From the NCBI GenBank assembly GCA_035534455.1, contig DATLRV010000038.1, forward strand, positions 1 through 64,000: a DNA stretch of 64,000 nucleotides. Direction: 5' to 3'. The stretch is from JAJYVT01 sp035534455. Its GTDB lineage: Bacteria > Actinomycetota > Acidimicrobiia > Acidimicrobiales > RAAP-2. Of this stretch, positions 41,365 through 52,300 are shown one piece after another (position 1 is the stretch's first letter; each line of letters opens with the position of its first letter). Below the pieces are notes generated by a model that saw nothing but the letters and a program-made list of their open reading frames with translations, was not told the DNA's origin and did no database searches. The position numbers were made by a program, and so were the translations under genes.

Positions 41365-43580
41365 GGGTCCAGCTCGAGGAGCCGCAGGACGCGCTCGTCC
41401 CCGGCGAGCCGGTCGAGCTCGCCGTCGACGTCACTAACGGCCTCGCGGTCATCGACGGGGTCCGGGTCGAGCTCGAGAACCGGACAGGCCTCGAGTGGAC
41501 CGCGGAGCCGGACCTGCTGCCGCTCTTCCCCGACGGGACGGGCACGGTGACCGTGACGATCACGGCGCCGCCGGGGCTCGCCGCGGGTGCCTACCGGCTC
41601 CCCGTGCAGGTCCGCTCGACCGCCGAGCCGGCCGCGTCGACGGTCCAGTTCCTGCCCGTGCAGGTGCGCCCGGCGCCGTCCATGTCGCTCGCCGTTCACC
41701 CCTCTGACCGCACCGCACGGCGCCGCACCTCCTACGACGTCGTCTGCCGCAACACGGGGAACGTCCCGCTCGAGGTGGACCTCGCCGCCACCGATACCGC
41801 CCACCTGCTCACCTGCCGGCCAGAGCCCGCGGCGCTGCGCATCGGGCCGGGCCACGATTCGACGGCGAGACTCACGGTCTCGTGCAAGCGACGGTTGCTC
41901 GGCAACGAGGTGGCACACCGCGCCCAGCTCGTCGCCTCGTCAACCGAGGCGCAGGCGGAAACCGGGGTCACCTTCCGGCAACGCCCGATCTTTCCACGAG
42001 GCGCGAGGACGATCCTGCTCCTGGCGGCGATCGTCGGGGTGTGGGCCGCCGTCATGGTCGTGGCGCTGAACCACGCGCTCAACAGCAATCCGCCGCAGAA
42101 GATCGCGCCCGCCTCGTTCTACGCGTCGAGCCATCCGACCAACGCCAACGCCGCCTATCACTCGTCGGGTGCGGGGGCCAACCCGCCGCCTGCGGGAGCC
42201 GTGCCCAAGTCCGGACTCGACATCGCCGCCGGCGGCACCCTCGCCGGCATCGTCGACGCCGCAAGCACCGGGAGCGGCGTGGGTCGCATCACCGTCCAGG
42301 CCTACGCCCTCGAGCAGGCCGGGAGAGCCGTGCTTCAGGCCTCCACGGCGACGGCGGCGGACGGCACATGGGCCATCCCGGGGCTCCTGCCGGGCCCCTA
42401 CAAGATCGAGATCAGCGCGCAGGGGTTCACGACCGAGTGGTACCCGTCGTCGGCCTCCGAGTCAGGCGGCAAGACCATCCAGGTGCACGGGCTGAAAAAG
42501 ACCGGCGGCCTGCGCGCGGTGGTGAAAGGCCTTCCCGGCTCGATCACCGGCTCGGTCGTGACCGGAGAGACACCGCCGCCCTCGGTGACCGTCACCGTCA
42601 CCCCCGGCCAGGGGTCGTCGACGACCCCGGTCGCTACCGTGACGACGTCGAGCTCGGGCAGCTACACGATCACGGGCATCCCGACCCCCAACTCGTACGA
42701 CCTGAGCTTCACGGCCCCCGGCTTCCAGCCGGGCTCGGACACCGAGGTCCTCACCGGCGGCCAGCACGACATCGCCAACACGATCACGCTCTCCGCGCAG
42801 CCCGGATCGATCTCGGGCATGGTGACGGGCGGTTCGGGCGCCCTCGGCGGCGTGACCGTGACGGCCTCGGCGAACGGCCAGACGTTCAAGACCGCGACCC
42901 CGACGAGCGGCGCTGTGGGCACGTTCACCCTCGGGAACCTGCCGTCCCCCGCCACGTACCTCCTCACGTTCGCCGCTCCCGGCTACGGAACAGCGACGAT
43001 CGCGCAGCAGCTGGGTCCGGGCCAGGCGTTGAAGGGCCTCACCGTCTCGCTCTCGGGCGGAGCCGGCGACATCTCGGGCACAGTGGTCGCCCAGGGCGGC
43101 GGCGCGCTCGGCGGCGTGACGGTGACCATCACCGGAGCGACAAAGCCGGTCTCGACCCAGACCCTCACGGCGGGCCAGATCGGCAGCTTCGAGCTCGCGG
43201 GTCTCCCCACCCCGGGGCAGTACACCCTCACGTTCTCGCTCAGCGGGTACACGAGCGTCACCATCCCCGTGAACCTCGGCTCGGGAGCCTCCGCGAGCGG
43301 CGTCGACGCCACGATGGCGCCGGCGAACGGCTCCATCGACGGCACGGTGATGCTGGGCGGCACCGGCGTCGCGGGCGCCACGATCACCGTGACCGATGGC
43401 GGCCCCCCCCTCACCACCGTCTCGACCACCGACCCGGCAGGCAGCTTCAGCCTGTCGGGCGTCGCGCCGGGCACCTACTCGGTCACCGCGACGCTGTCGG
43501 GCCAGACCGCCACCGTGCAGGTGACCGTCGTCGCAGGTGACACGGCGACCCCGACCTTGACACTCGTGGCGACGAGCTGA
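41361..43580 (+). CDS. Ig-like / TM / carboxypeptidase-regulatory-repeat protein 1
   Basis: The 739-residue protein has no signal peptide. Residues 1-100 and 105-205 look like two immunoglobulin-like domains of the CARDB/NEW3 type (ELAVDVTNGLAVIDGVRVEL, TSYDVVCRNTGNVPLEVDL). One membrane helix spans about 217-239 (TILLLAAIVGVWAAVMVVAL). The rest is a series of about six carboxypeptidase-regulatory-like beta domains, each with a signature such as ISGTVVAQGGGALGGVTVTI, then GSFELAGLPTPGQYTLTFSL and GYTSVTI. An N-in topology would put the repeats outside the cell. It is coupled to DUF4255 by ATGA. A role as anchor or fibre of the injection system is inferred from position. Confidence 0.7.
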   Translation: MRVQLEEPQDALVPGEPVELAVDVTNGLAVIDGVRVELENRTGLEWTAEPDLLPLFPDGTGTVTVTITAPPGLAAGAYRLPVQVRSTAEPAASTVQFLPVQVRPAPSMSLAVHPSDRTARRRTSYDVVCRNTGNVPLEVDLAATDTAHLLTCRPEPAALRIGPGHDSTARLTVSCKRRLLGNEVAHRAQLVASSTEAQAETGVTFRQRPIFPRGARTILLLAAIVGVWAAVMVVALNHALNSNPPQKIAPASFYASSHPTNANAAYHSSGAGANPPPAGAVPKSGLDIAAGGTLAGIVDAASTGSGVGRITVQAYALEQAGRAVLQASTATAADGTWAIPGLLPGPYKIEISAQGFTTEWYPSSASESGGKTIQVHGLKKTGGLRAVVKGLPGSITGSVVTGETPPPSVTVTVTPGQGSSTTPVATVTTSSSGSYTITGIPTPNSYDLSFTAPGFQPGSDTEVLTGGQHDIANTITLSAQPGSISGMVTGGSGALGGVTVTASANGQTFKTATPTSGAVGTFTLGNLPSPATYLLTFAAPGYGTATIAQQLGPGQALKGLTVSLSGGAGDISGTVVAQGGGALGGVTVTITGATKPVSTQTLTAGQIGSFELAGLPTPGQYTLTFSLSGYTSVTIPVNLGSGASASGVDATMAPANGSIDGTVMLGGTGVAGATITVTDGGPPLTTVSTTDPAGSFSLSGVAPGTYSVTATLSGQTATVQVTVVAGDTATPTLTLVATS

Positions 43581-43582
43581 CC

Positions 43583-46315
43583 ATGCGCGCCGACGTCTCC
43601 CCCCAACACGTCACCGCCGGACCGGGAAAGCCGGTGACGCTCACGGTGGCGGTCACCAACACCGGAGCACTGATCAGCGGCCACGAGATCCGTGTGCTGG
43701 GGCTCGACCCGGCGTGGTCCGAGGTGACCCCTGGAACGCTGTCGCTCTTCCCCTCCACGAGCGGCACGGCGACGATCGTCGTCACCCTGCCCGAGGGGAT
43801 CCCCGCGGGCCGTCGCTCGCTCGAGGTCGAAGTGCGCGAGCTGACCGAGCCCGGCGAGGTGCTGACGGTACCCGTCGAGCTCTCCGTCCCGGCGGACTCC
43901 CAGCTCTCGCTCGCCGTCGATCCCTCGAGCGTCACTGCGGGGCATGCTGCCCGCGTCGCCATCGTGCTCGAGAACGCCGGCACCTCCGAGACCGAGGCGC
44001 ACCTCGAGGGCAAGGACGACACGGGCACGATCCGGTTCACGTTCGAGCCGGCGGCGCCCACCCTCGGACCGGGCGAGCGGGTGATCGCCTCCGCCGAGCT
44101 CGCCGCCCGCCGACCCTGGCTGGGAAACCCGAAGATCCGCCCGTTCCGCGTGGAGGCCGGTCCCCCCGAGGCGCCGGTGGTCTCCCAGGGGGCCTGGGTG
44201 CAGCCGCCACGCCTCAGCCGTGGGGCCCTCGCTCTGCTCGGCCTGCTCGTCGCCGGGACCGTCTTCGCCGCAGTGCTGAGCGCCACGCTCTCCCAGGTGG
44301 TCGGCCAGTCGAACGCCGACCGCGCCCTCGCGCTGCAGGTCGCCGAGGCGAACCGCGCCCAGCCGGCGACCGGCTCGGCGTCAATCGCGGGCGTCGTGAC
44401 CCTCCTCACGACCGGCAAGCCCGTCTCGGGCGTCACGGCGAACCTGTACAAGAAGGGCGACGTCACGTCGCCGATCGCGTCGACCGCGACCGACGCGAGC
44501 GGGGCGTACCACTTCTCCGGGCTGCCGGCGGGCAACTACGACCTGAGCTACAGCGGCGCAGGTTTTGCGGAGCTCTGGTACCCGGACGCGATCAGCGCGG
44601 CCTCGGCGAAGCCGGTGACGCTCACGTCCAAGCAGGTGGCGACCGGGGTCGACATCTCGATCGGCGGCCTGCCTGCAACGCTCTCCGGCCAGGTGAGCGG
44701 GCCGAACGTGGCGGGAGCGGTGCTGACCGTCCAGCTGCCGACGCCCCAACCCGTGATCGCGTCGTCGACGCCCAGGACGGCGACAACAGGCGGCTCGGGC
44801 GGAGGGGGCTCGGGCGGAGGCGGCTCGGGCGGAGGGGGCTCGGGCAGCGGCGGCTCGGGCGGAGGGGGCTCGGGCAGCGGCGGCTCGGGCAGCGGCGGCT
44901 CGGGCAGCGGGGCGGCGACCGGGATCGTCGGCGGCGTGACCGCCGGCGGGACCGTCGTGACGAGCGTCACGCTTCCTCTCGGCGGGGCGTTCGACCTCCC
45001 GGGGATCCCGTCGCCCGCCACCTACCAGCTCGTCGTCATCGCCGCCGGGGACGCACCCACGGTCCAGGAGATCACCCTCGGCGGTGGGCAGGACCGCAGC
45101 GGCATCTCCATCGCCCTCACCCCGGGGAACGGCGCCATCAAGGGGACGGTCTCGAGCTCGAAGGGACCGGTGGGCGGCGCGACGGTGACGGCCACCTCGG
45201 GCTCGACGACCTACACGACCGTGTCGGTGACGACGCCCGGGTCGGTGGGCAACTTCAGCCTCGCCAACCTCCCTTCTCCCGCCACGATCAGCATCACCGT
45301 GGCGGCGAGCGGCTACGCCTCGCAGACCCTCGCCGTCTCCCTCACGGCCAACCAGCACGTGACCGGTCTCGCCGTCTACCTGCTGCCGGGCAAGGGATCG
45401 ATCTCGGGGGCGGTGACGACGCCCTCTGGCACCCCGGGCGGGGGCGTCCTCGTCTCCGCGAGCAACGGGAGCACCACGGTCACCACCGTGACCTCGAGCG
45501 TCAACCCGGTCGGCTCCTACTCGCTCACAGGCCTGGCGGTGCCCGGCACCTACACGGTGACGTTCAGCCGCTCCGACCTCGAGAGCCAGACCGTCGACCT
45601 CGTCCTCAACGCCGCCACATCGAACCTGAAGACAGTCGACCAGTCGCTCGTGGCGGACACGGCCACGCTGGTGGGCGTCGTGACGAGCACCACCGGCGGC
45701 GGGATCGCAGAGGTCGCGGTCAGTCTCGTGTCGGGGACGACCAGCTACCAGGTCACGACGGCGGCACAGCCCACGGCGGGCGCGTACGCGATCCAGGGCA
45801 TCACGCCCGGCACCTACACGCTGAACTTCTCGCAGCAGGGCGGCATCCCGGTCTCGAGCATCGTGGCCTTCGCAGCCGGACAGCAGCAGACACAGAGCCC
45901 GACCCTCTCCCCTCCCGCCTCGATCACCGGTGTCGTCGTCAACGTGACGAGCGGTGCGCCCCTCCCCGGCGCCGAGGCGTACCTGTACCTCACGAGCGCC
46001 TACCCGGGCACTGTGGCGGCCACGACCACCACGAACAGCGCGGGGGTGTTCACCTTCTCGGGCGTCGAGGCCCCCCAGAGCTACATCGTGGGGGTCGCCT
46101 ACCCGGCCGGCACGTCGCCGCAGGTGACCGTCGAGGTGACGACCGCACAGGGTGCGGCCGCCCCGGCCTGCGGGACCACAGCCACGGGGACGTCGACCCG
46201 GTCGACCCCGGGCACAGCCACCCCGGGCACACCCGAAACGGGCACACCCAACGCGGGGACACCCACCCCGGGCAAGTGCACAACGAAGTTGGACCCGATC
46301 AAGGTGACGTCGTGA
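43583..46315 (+). CDS. Ig-like / TM / carboxypeptidase-regulatory-repeat protein 2
   Basis: The 910-residue protein repeats the plan of its neighbour. Two Ig-like domains occupy residues 1-205 (VTLTVAVTNTGALISGHEI, ARVAIVLENAGTSETEAHL), and the membrane helix is at about 214-236 (GALALLGLLVAGTVFAAVL). Six carboxypeptidase-regulatory-like domains follow (ASIAGVVTLLTTGKPVSGV, GAIKGTVSSSKGPVGGATV, ASITGVVVNVTSGAPLPGA). Residues 403-445 are a GGGGS-type linker. The end is a Thr/Pro/Gly tail with two cysteines. It starts 2 bp after its neighbour and its stop overlaps the next GTG as GTGA, so the three genes form one operon. Confidence 0.7.
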   Translation: MRADVSPQHVTAGPGKPVTLTVAVTNTGALISGHEIRVLGLDPAWSEVTPGTLSLFPSTSGTATIVVTLPEGIPAGRRSLEVEVRELTEPGEVLTVPVELSVPADSQLSLAVDPSSVTAGHAARVAIVLENAGTSETEAHLEGKDDTGTIRFTFEPAAPTLGPGERVIASAELAARRPWLGNPKIRPFRVEAGPPEAPVVSQGAWVQPPRLSRGALALLGLLVAGTVFAAVLSATLSQVVGQSNADRALALQVAEANRAQPATGSASIAGVVTLLTTGKPVSGVTANLYKKGDVTSPIASTATDASGAYHFSGLPAGNYDLSYSGAGFAELWYPDAISAASAKPVTLTSKQVATGVDISIGGLPATLSGQVSGPNVAGAVLTVQLPTPQPVIASSTPRTATTGGSGGGGSGGGGSGGGGSGSGGSGGGGSGSGGSGSGGSGSGAATGIVGGVTAGGTVVTSVTLPLGGAFDLPGIPSPATYQLVVIAAGDAPTVQEITLGGGQDRSGISIALTPGNGAIKGTVSSSKGPVGGATVTATSGSTTYTTVSVTTPGSVGNFSLANLPSPATISITVAASGYASQTLAVSLTANQHVTGLAVYLLPGKGSISGAVTTPSGTPGGGVLVSASNGSTTVTTVTSSVNPVGSYSLTGLAVPGTYTVTFSRSDLESQTVDLVLNAATSNLKTVDQSLVADTATLVGVVTSTTGGGIAEVAVSLVSGTTSYQVTTAAQPTAGAYAIQGITPGTYTLNFSQQGGIPVSSIVAFAAGQQQTQSPTLSPPASITGVVVNVTSGAPLPGAEAYLYLTSAYPGTVAATTTTNSAGVFTFSGVEAPQSYIVGVAYPAGTSPQVTVEVTTAQGAAAPACGTTATGTSTRSTPGTATPGTPETGTPNAGTPTPGKCTTKLDPIKVTS
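44789..44917. repeat. GGGGS-encoding low-complexity repeat
   Basis: Imperfect units of GGCTCGGGCGGAGGG and GGCTCGGGCAGCGGC repeat about eight times and encode alternating GGGGS and GSGGS. The array sits between two beta domains of the 910-residue protein and would form a flexible hinge. Confidence 0.9.
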
Positions 46316-49300
46316 GCGTCGACGAAGCCGGCGCGGAGATCATGAACGGGAACGGGCGGAAAGACCCCGGCCCAGCCTTGGACCGCGCACCCTTGGATGC
46401 AACGGAAGCTGCGCCCCTCCCGATCGACCCCCGCGCGGCAGCTTCCATCTCGGCGCCCGAGATCCAGGTCGCGCCCGGTGAGGTCGCGAACGCCTCCCTC
46501 TCGGTGACGAACCTGCGCGACGAGCCGTGTGCCTTCGCGCTCTCCTTGTCCGGTCTCGAGTCCGGCTGGTACGGGCTCCCGGAGCGCGTCGGCCCGCTCG
46601 CGCCGGGCGAACAGACCCATGTCCCGTTCCACCTCTCTCTCCCGCGCGGTTACCCGCCCTGCGCGCTCCTTCTCTCCGTGGAGGCGCGCCCGCTGGCGGC
46701 GGAGGGGGACGGTGCCCGTAGGGTGCTCCCCGGCCGCCGGACCGCCGGTGCCGTGGCGGCGCCCCGCAACGGGGCGGGTACCGGAACTCAAGAGGAGCGA
46801 CGGTCGTCCGGTCGGCACGACCTCCAGGTGCTCGTCGGCGACGGCGCCACGATCTCGGCGCGCGTCGACCCGATGGACGTGGTCGGCGGCCGCCGAGGCC
46901 GCTTCGCCCTCGTCCTTCGAAACCGGAGCGGGCAGAGCCAGCAGGTGCACCTCCAGGCCGTCGTCCCCGACCAGAAGCTCGAGGTGGACTTCCGTCCCGA
47001 GTCGCCGCTCCTCCTTCCCGGACGTCAGCTCCATGTGACGGGAAGGATCCGTGCCCACCGGCAGGTCTCCGGCGAGAAGAAGCGGCACCCCTTCGCTGTC
47101 CAGGTGCAGGGGCGTGGCACGCCGGTCACGGCCGAGGGGTCCTTCACCTCCCGCCCGTGGCTGCCGGGATGGGCCTTCAAGGCGCTTGTCATCGGCCTCG
47201 TGGTGGCCCTCTGGGCCGCCGTCGCCATCGTCGGCATCCGGGCTCTCTCCAACCACCTCCACCGCTCGGCAGTCGCGCAGTCCACACTCCACCAGCACCA
47301 TGGGAACGGTTCGTCGAGCGGGACAGGTTCCTCGTCGACAGGGAAGTCCTCGACAGGCTCCTCCTCCACAGGGAAGAAGTCGACAGGGAAGAAGTCGACA
47401 GGATCGGGCTCGGGCTCCACACCGTCGAAGACCGGGTCCAAGCCCGGCGTCGAGGTGGCCGGCAAGGTGTCGGGGTCGGCGCCCGGCGGGGTGACCGTCA
47501 CGCTGAAGCCGACCTCGCTCGTCTCCACACAGGTGCTCGGTGCGTCCGGCACGTCGTCGGGAACCCTCGCCCGGGCGGGAGTTTCCTACGGCCGGTGGCC
47601 GACCGCGCTGCTTGCCGCCGCGGTCCGCCACCGGCCCGGCGCCGCCCACACGCACGGTGGACACGCGACCCGAGCGCCCCCGAAGCGGGCGACAGGGGCG
47701 GCGCAGCCCGAACCGATGCTCGTCCGCGCGTTGCACCACGCGACCCAGATCCCCGACGGAAAGGTCTACGGCACCCAGGCCGCCGCTGCCTTCTTCCCCG
47801 GTCTCGTCGCCGCCATCACCCCGACGCTCACCACCACGACGCGGCCCGACGGCTCCTTCGTCTTTACGGGCGTCGCCGCGCCCGGGACGTACCTCGTCTC
47901 GTTCACCGAGCCCGGCTACAACACCCGCAAGTACATCGTGCAGACCTCGACCGGGAACAACGTCACGCTCGACACCGCGCTCAGCCCGGGGACCGGCTCG
48001 CTCAGCGGGACCGTGACGGGCCCGAACGGCCCCGTCGGCGGCGTCTCGATCACGGTGTCCGACGGGTCGGTCACGGTGACGACCGTCACGCCGACCACCG
48101 GGAAGGGCGTGGGGACCTGGTCGGTGAGCGGGCTGAACACTCCCGACACCTACCTCGTGAGCGCGAGCGCCACCGGCTACGGCACGCAGATCACGTCCGC
48201 CACGCTCGCAGCGAGCGCCAGCCTCGCCGGCGTGAACCTCAAGCTCGAGCCGGGGGTCGGCTCGATCACCGGCACGGTCTCGGACGGGACGAGCGGTCAG
48301 CCGGTGGGCGACGTGACGGTCACGGCCACCGATGGCTCCACAACCGCGACCGCCACCACCTCCACCGTCTCGCCGGTCGGCACGTACACGCTCCCGAACC
48401 TCGCCATCCCCGGCACATGGACCCTCACCGTTTCCGGACAGGGCTGGATCACCCAGACCCAGCTCGTAAAGCTCACCGGGAACAGCACGGTGAACGCCTC
48501 GCTCACCACCTCCGGCGCGAACGTGGTCGGCGTGGTCTCGACGAGTGGCTCGGGCCTGGCGAACGTCGGGCTCACCCTCTCCAACCAGACCGCCACCTTC
48601 AAGACGCTGAGTGAGTCGGTCTCGCCGGTCGGCGGTTTCGACTTCGGTCAGATCCCACCGGGCCAGTACGTGCTCAGCGCGACGTCGTTCGGCTACACGA
48701 CGCAGTCCGCGTCCGTCGACGTGAAGGCAGGGGAGACCAAGACAATCGACTTCACACTCCCGTACGTCGGCCAGGCGAGCGTGAACACCGGCACCATCAC
48801 CGGGAGCGTGGTGAACGAGTTCACCGGGGCGCCGCTCCCCACAGTGCCGGTCGAGCTCGACGGCAAGCCCACGCTCCAGAAGACGAACGGGACCGGCGTC
48901 TACACGATCAACAAGGTCTCGCCCGGGCTCCACGAGGTCACCGCGTTGGGAGCGAGCCAGGGCTTCGCCGACGCCGGGGTCCAGGTGAGCGTGCCCGAAG
49001 GTGCGACCGTGACGGCGCCGATCATCTCCCTGCCGGGTCTGGCCACCATAAGCGGCGTGGTGCTCAGCGCCGCGACCGGTCAGCCCATCCCCACACCGAC
49101 GGTGGTGCTCCTCAACGGGACGAAACCGCTCGGGGCACCCACCACGTACGCGAGCACGAGCAGCGGCACGTACACGATCGTCGACGTCCCTGCGGGCAAC
49201 TACGTCCTGAAGGTCGGGCCCAAGACAGGGACAACGCTCTACGACGTCTCCGAGTCCAGCGTGTCCGTCGCGCCGGGCGAGGCCCTCACCGACAACATCA

Positions 49301-52300
49301 GCCTCACCGAAGGGCCGACGTTCCAGGTGAAGACGTACTACCAGACGACCAACGGCACCCTCCAGCCGCAGCCCGGCGTCTGCGTCGTCGTGTCCCGGCT
49401 CACAACCACACACGGGCTCGTGACACCGATCGCCAAGCTGTCGACAGCGCAGGGGGGACCGGTCTCGTTCTCCGCCCTCATCTCGGCCGACACCTACGTC
49501 GCGACGTTCGCGCTTCCCTCGACAACACTCAGCACAGCTGCGGCGTGCACGTCGCTCACATCCGCGCACACCCGCGCGACCGCGCCTGCGGACGAGTTCG
49601 TCGCCAGGCCGGACAACACCGCGATCTACCCCGCGGTGCTCGCGCCGTCACACGGGAACATCTCGGTCCGTCTGCAATTCCCGTACGCGATCGCCGGGAG
49701 CGGAGGGAGCGGGGTCGGCATCACGAAGGACTGCCCCGTCCGGGCGGACACAGCCGTGGCTGCCACATGCACGAAGGTGCTGCCGTCCTACGCCACCGCC
49801 ACACTGCCGTCGGTCTCGGTGACCGGCACGACCGGGTACGCCACGCAGACGAACGGCACACCCGGGACCCCCGAGATCACGACCGTCAACCTCGTCCCGC
49901 CGCCACCCGGTTCGACAGTGTGGACGTACCCGACCACAGGCTCGGTGCCGAAGTTCGTCAGCACACAGGTGACCCTCCTCGTGAGCGACCACGCCGGGCA
50001 GTTCGAGACGCTGAAGAAGGTCATCTCGCTCCCGGGATCGGGGACAAGCCAGCTCGACGAGCTGATCACAGCCGTGCCGGTGCCGGTGAACGGAACGATC
50101 TCTCCCTCGACCGGCGTCTCGGTCGCCGTGACACCCTCCGCCCTCACGCCCACAAACTCCACAGGCGTCGCCAACAACCTGTCGTCGACGGACCACATCA
50201 GCGCGATCGAGGGCACAGCCGGTGCGCTCAAGTGGTCCGATCCGGCAACCGGTGCGTCGGGGGGCGCCGCCCAACCCGGAACGTACAAGATCACGCTCAG
50301 CAAGCCGGGCTACGTCAGTCGGACCCTGAGCGCGGTCGCGATCCCGCTCTGCACACCGGGAACGTGCAAAGGCCTGACACTGCCGGCCGCGACACTCACG
50401 CTCCAGGCGCAGGTCACTCTCGTCGTGATCCCGAAGGCGACAACGGTGCCCGGCACATCGCTCACACTCCCGAAGGTGACGCTGTACCTCGGAACAGGCG
50501 GCCACACAGCACAGGTCGACCAGCAGACGCTCGTCAAGACAGGTGCGACATACAAAGTCACCTTCACCAACGCGCTGACACCGACGGCGGCCGGCACCTA
50601 CCACTTCACGATCACGGGTCCGGCGATCCAGACCTTCACAAGCGGAACGCTCACGCTCCCATCGGGCGGCACATTGACCGTGAAGCCCACACTCGTCGAC
50701 CAGGGCTGGCTGAAGGGCACGGTCATCGGCGTGCTCGTGCCCACAAACCCCACAAGCACGGGCGCGTCAGAAGTGCTCAGCGGCGCGACCGTTACGGCCA
50801 CCTCGGGCACAACATGCTCGTCAGGTGCGACATTCAGCGCGACGACCACAAACGGCACCTTCCTCCTGGTGGGCACGACCGGAGGCCTCGTGCCGGGAAC
50901 GAAGTACCTCCTGTGCGCCAGTGCGGCGGGGTTCACAACGACGGCATCGACGCTGACATCCGCAGTCAGTAAGAAGAACACCGCCAACTTCACGCTCACG
51001 GCGACGAAGCTCTCCCAGCAGATCCTGCTGAAGGGCGTGGGCACCGGCGTCATCGCCACCGTGACCGCAACGAGCGCGATCGGGCCGACGCTCAGCTGCA
51101 CATTCACAGTCGGCAGCACAACGCCCAAGACCTGCAGCACAGCCACCGCCAAGAAGACAGGCGCATACACGCTCTTCACCTTCAAGATCGACCCGACCAC
51201 CTACAGCTTCACCCTCGCCGCCCCGCTTTACGAGACCACCACCCTCGGGCCGATCCCCTACACGCCAGGTGAGAACCCGGCGATCAAGACCTATACCCTC
51301 ACCCAGCAGCTCGTCACGGTGAGCGGGAAAGTCACGGTCTCGGCCACAGGTCGGCGCAGCACAAATCCGATCCACACACTGCCGCTCACGCTCACGGCGA
51401 GCACAGGGAAGACATACACCACCACCACGACGTCGACAGGGAGCTACACGTTCACGACAAAGGTCCCCGTTGGGAGCTACTCGATCACAGTCGGCGATAC
51501 ATATACAACGATTGCACCGATCAGCTTCTCGACCGGCACAACCAGCAAGTTCGTCGAGAACTTCTCGGTCTACGCCCCGTCGATCCCGGTGCAGGTGACC
51601 GTCACGAGCAAGGTTGCAGCGGCCTCCGCGAACGGCGTCACGGTGAAGCTCGCGCCGGCCAACGTCGGGCAGGCGACGACAGCGTGCGGCACCCACAAGC
51701 TGCTCGAGAAGGGGCTCGGCAGCACAGAGAGCGTCGTCGCGGTGGGTTCGGCGACAAGCGCCATTGCGTCGTTCACGAGCCTCGTGCCGGACGTCTACAC
51801 AGTCACGTTCAGCGGGATCGGCTCGGGCACAGACAAGCCGTCACCCGGCACCCGCAAGCTCGTGGTGTGCCCGAGCCGCGCCACAGCACCGGCGACGACA
51901 CCCGCCGCCGCGTCGTTCACACTCGGCATCGGCGAGATTTCGGCCACCGTGACCCTCCAGACAGCGCCCGCGACCCTCCCCCAGGTGAAGATGAGCGCGG
52001 GGAGCGGCGTCAAGACCTCGTGCACACCCGTGGCGGGGGCGACAACAGCTGCCAGCTGCACGCTCCACCTGCTCGTCAACCTGACAGTCACATACACGGT
52101 GACCATCACCGCCTCGGGTTACACATCACCGCCCACCACTCACGTGAAGCTCACGGCGGCAACACCGACGAAGACGCTCGCCGCCGTCACACTGAGCCCC
52201 AACGGGGTGTCGGGTGTGAAGGTGAACTTGAAGGCCTCCTCGCACCCGCTGGTGGCGGCGGCCGTCGCGACAGCGACAGTCACACTGAAGGGCGCCCATA

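Noticed and set aside
43714..46311. Extension of the giant fibre gene to 3176 codons
   Set aside because: The upstream part is a shifted-frame reading of the 910-residue gene; GTG 46312 at the GTGA overlap is the sensible start.
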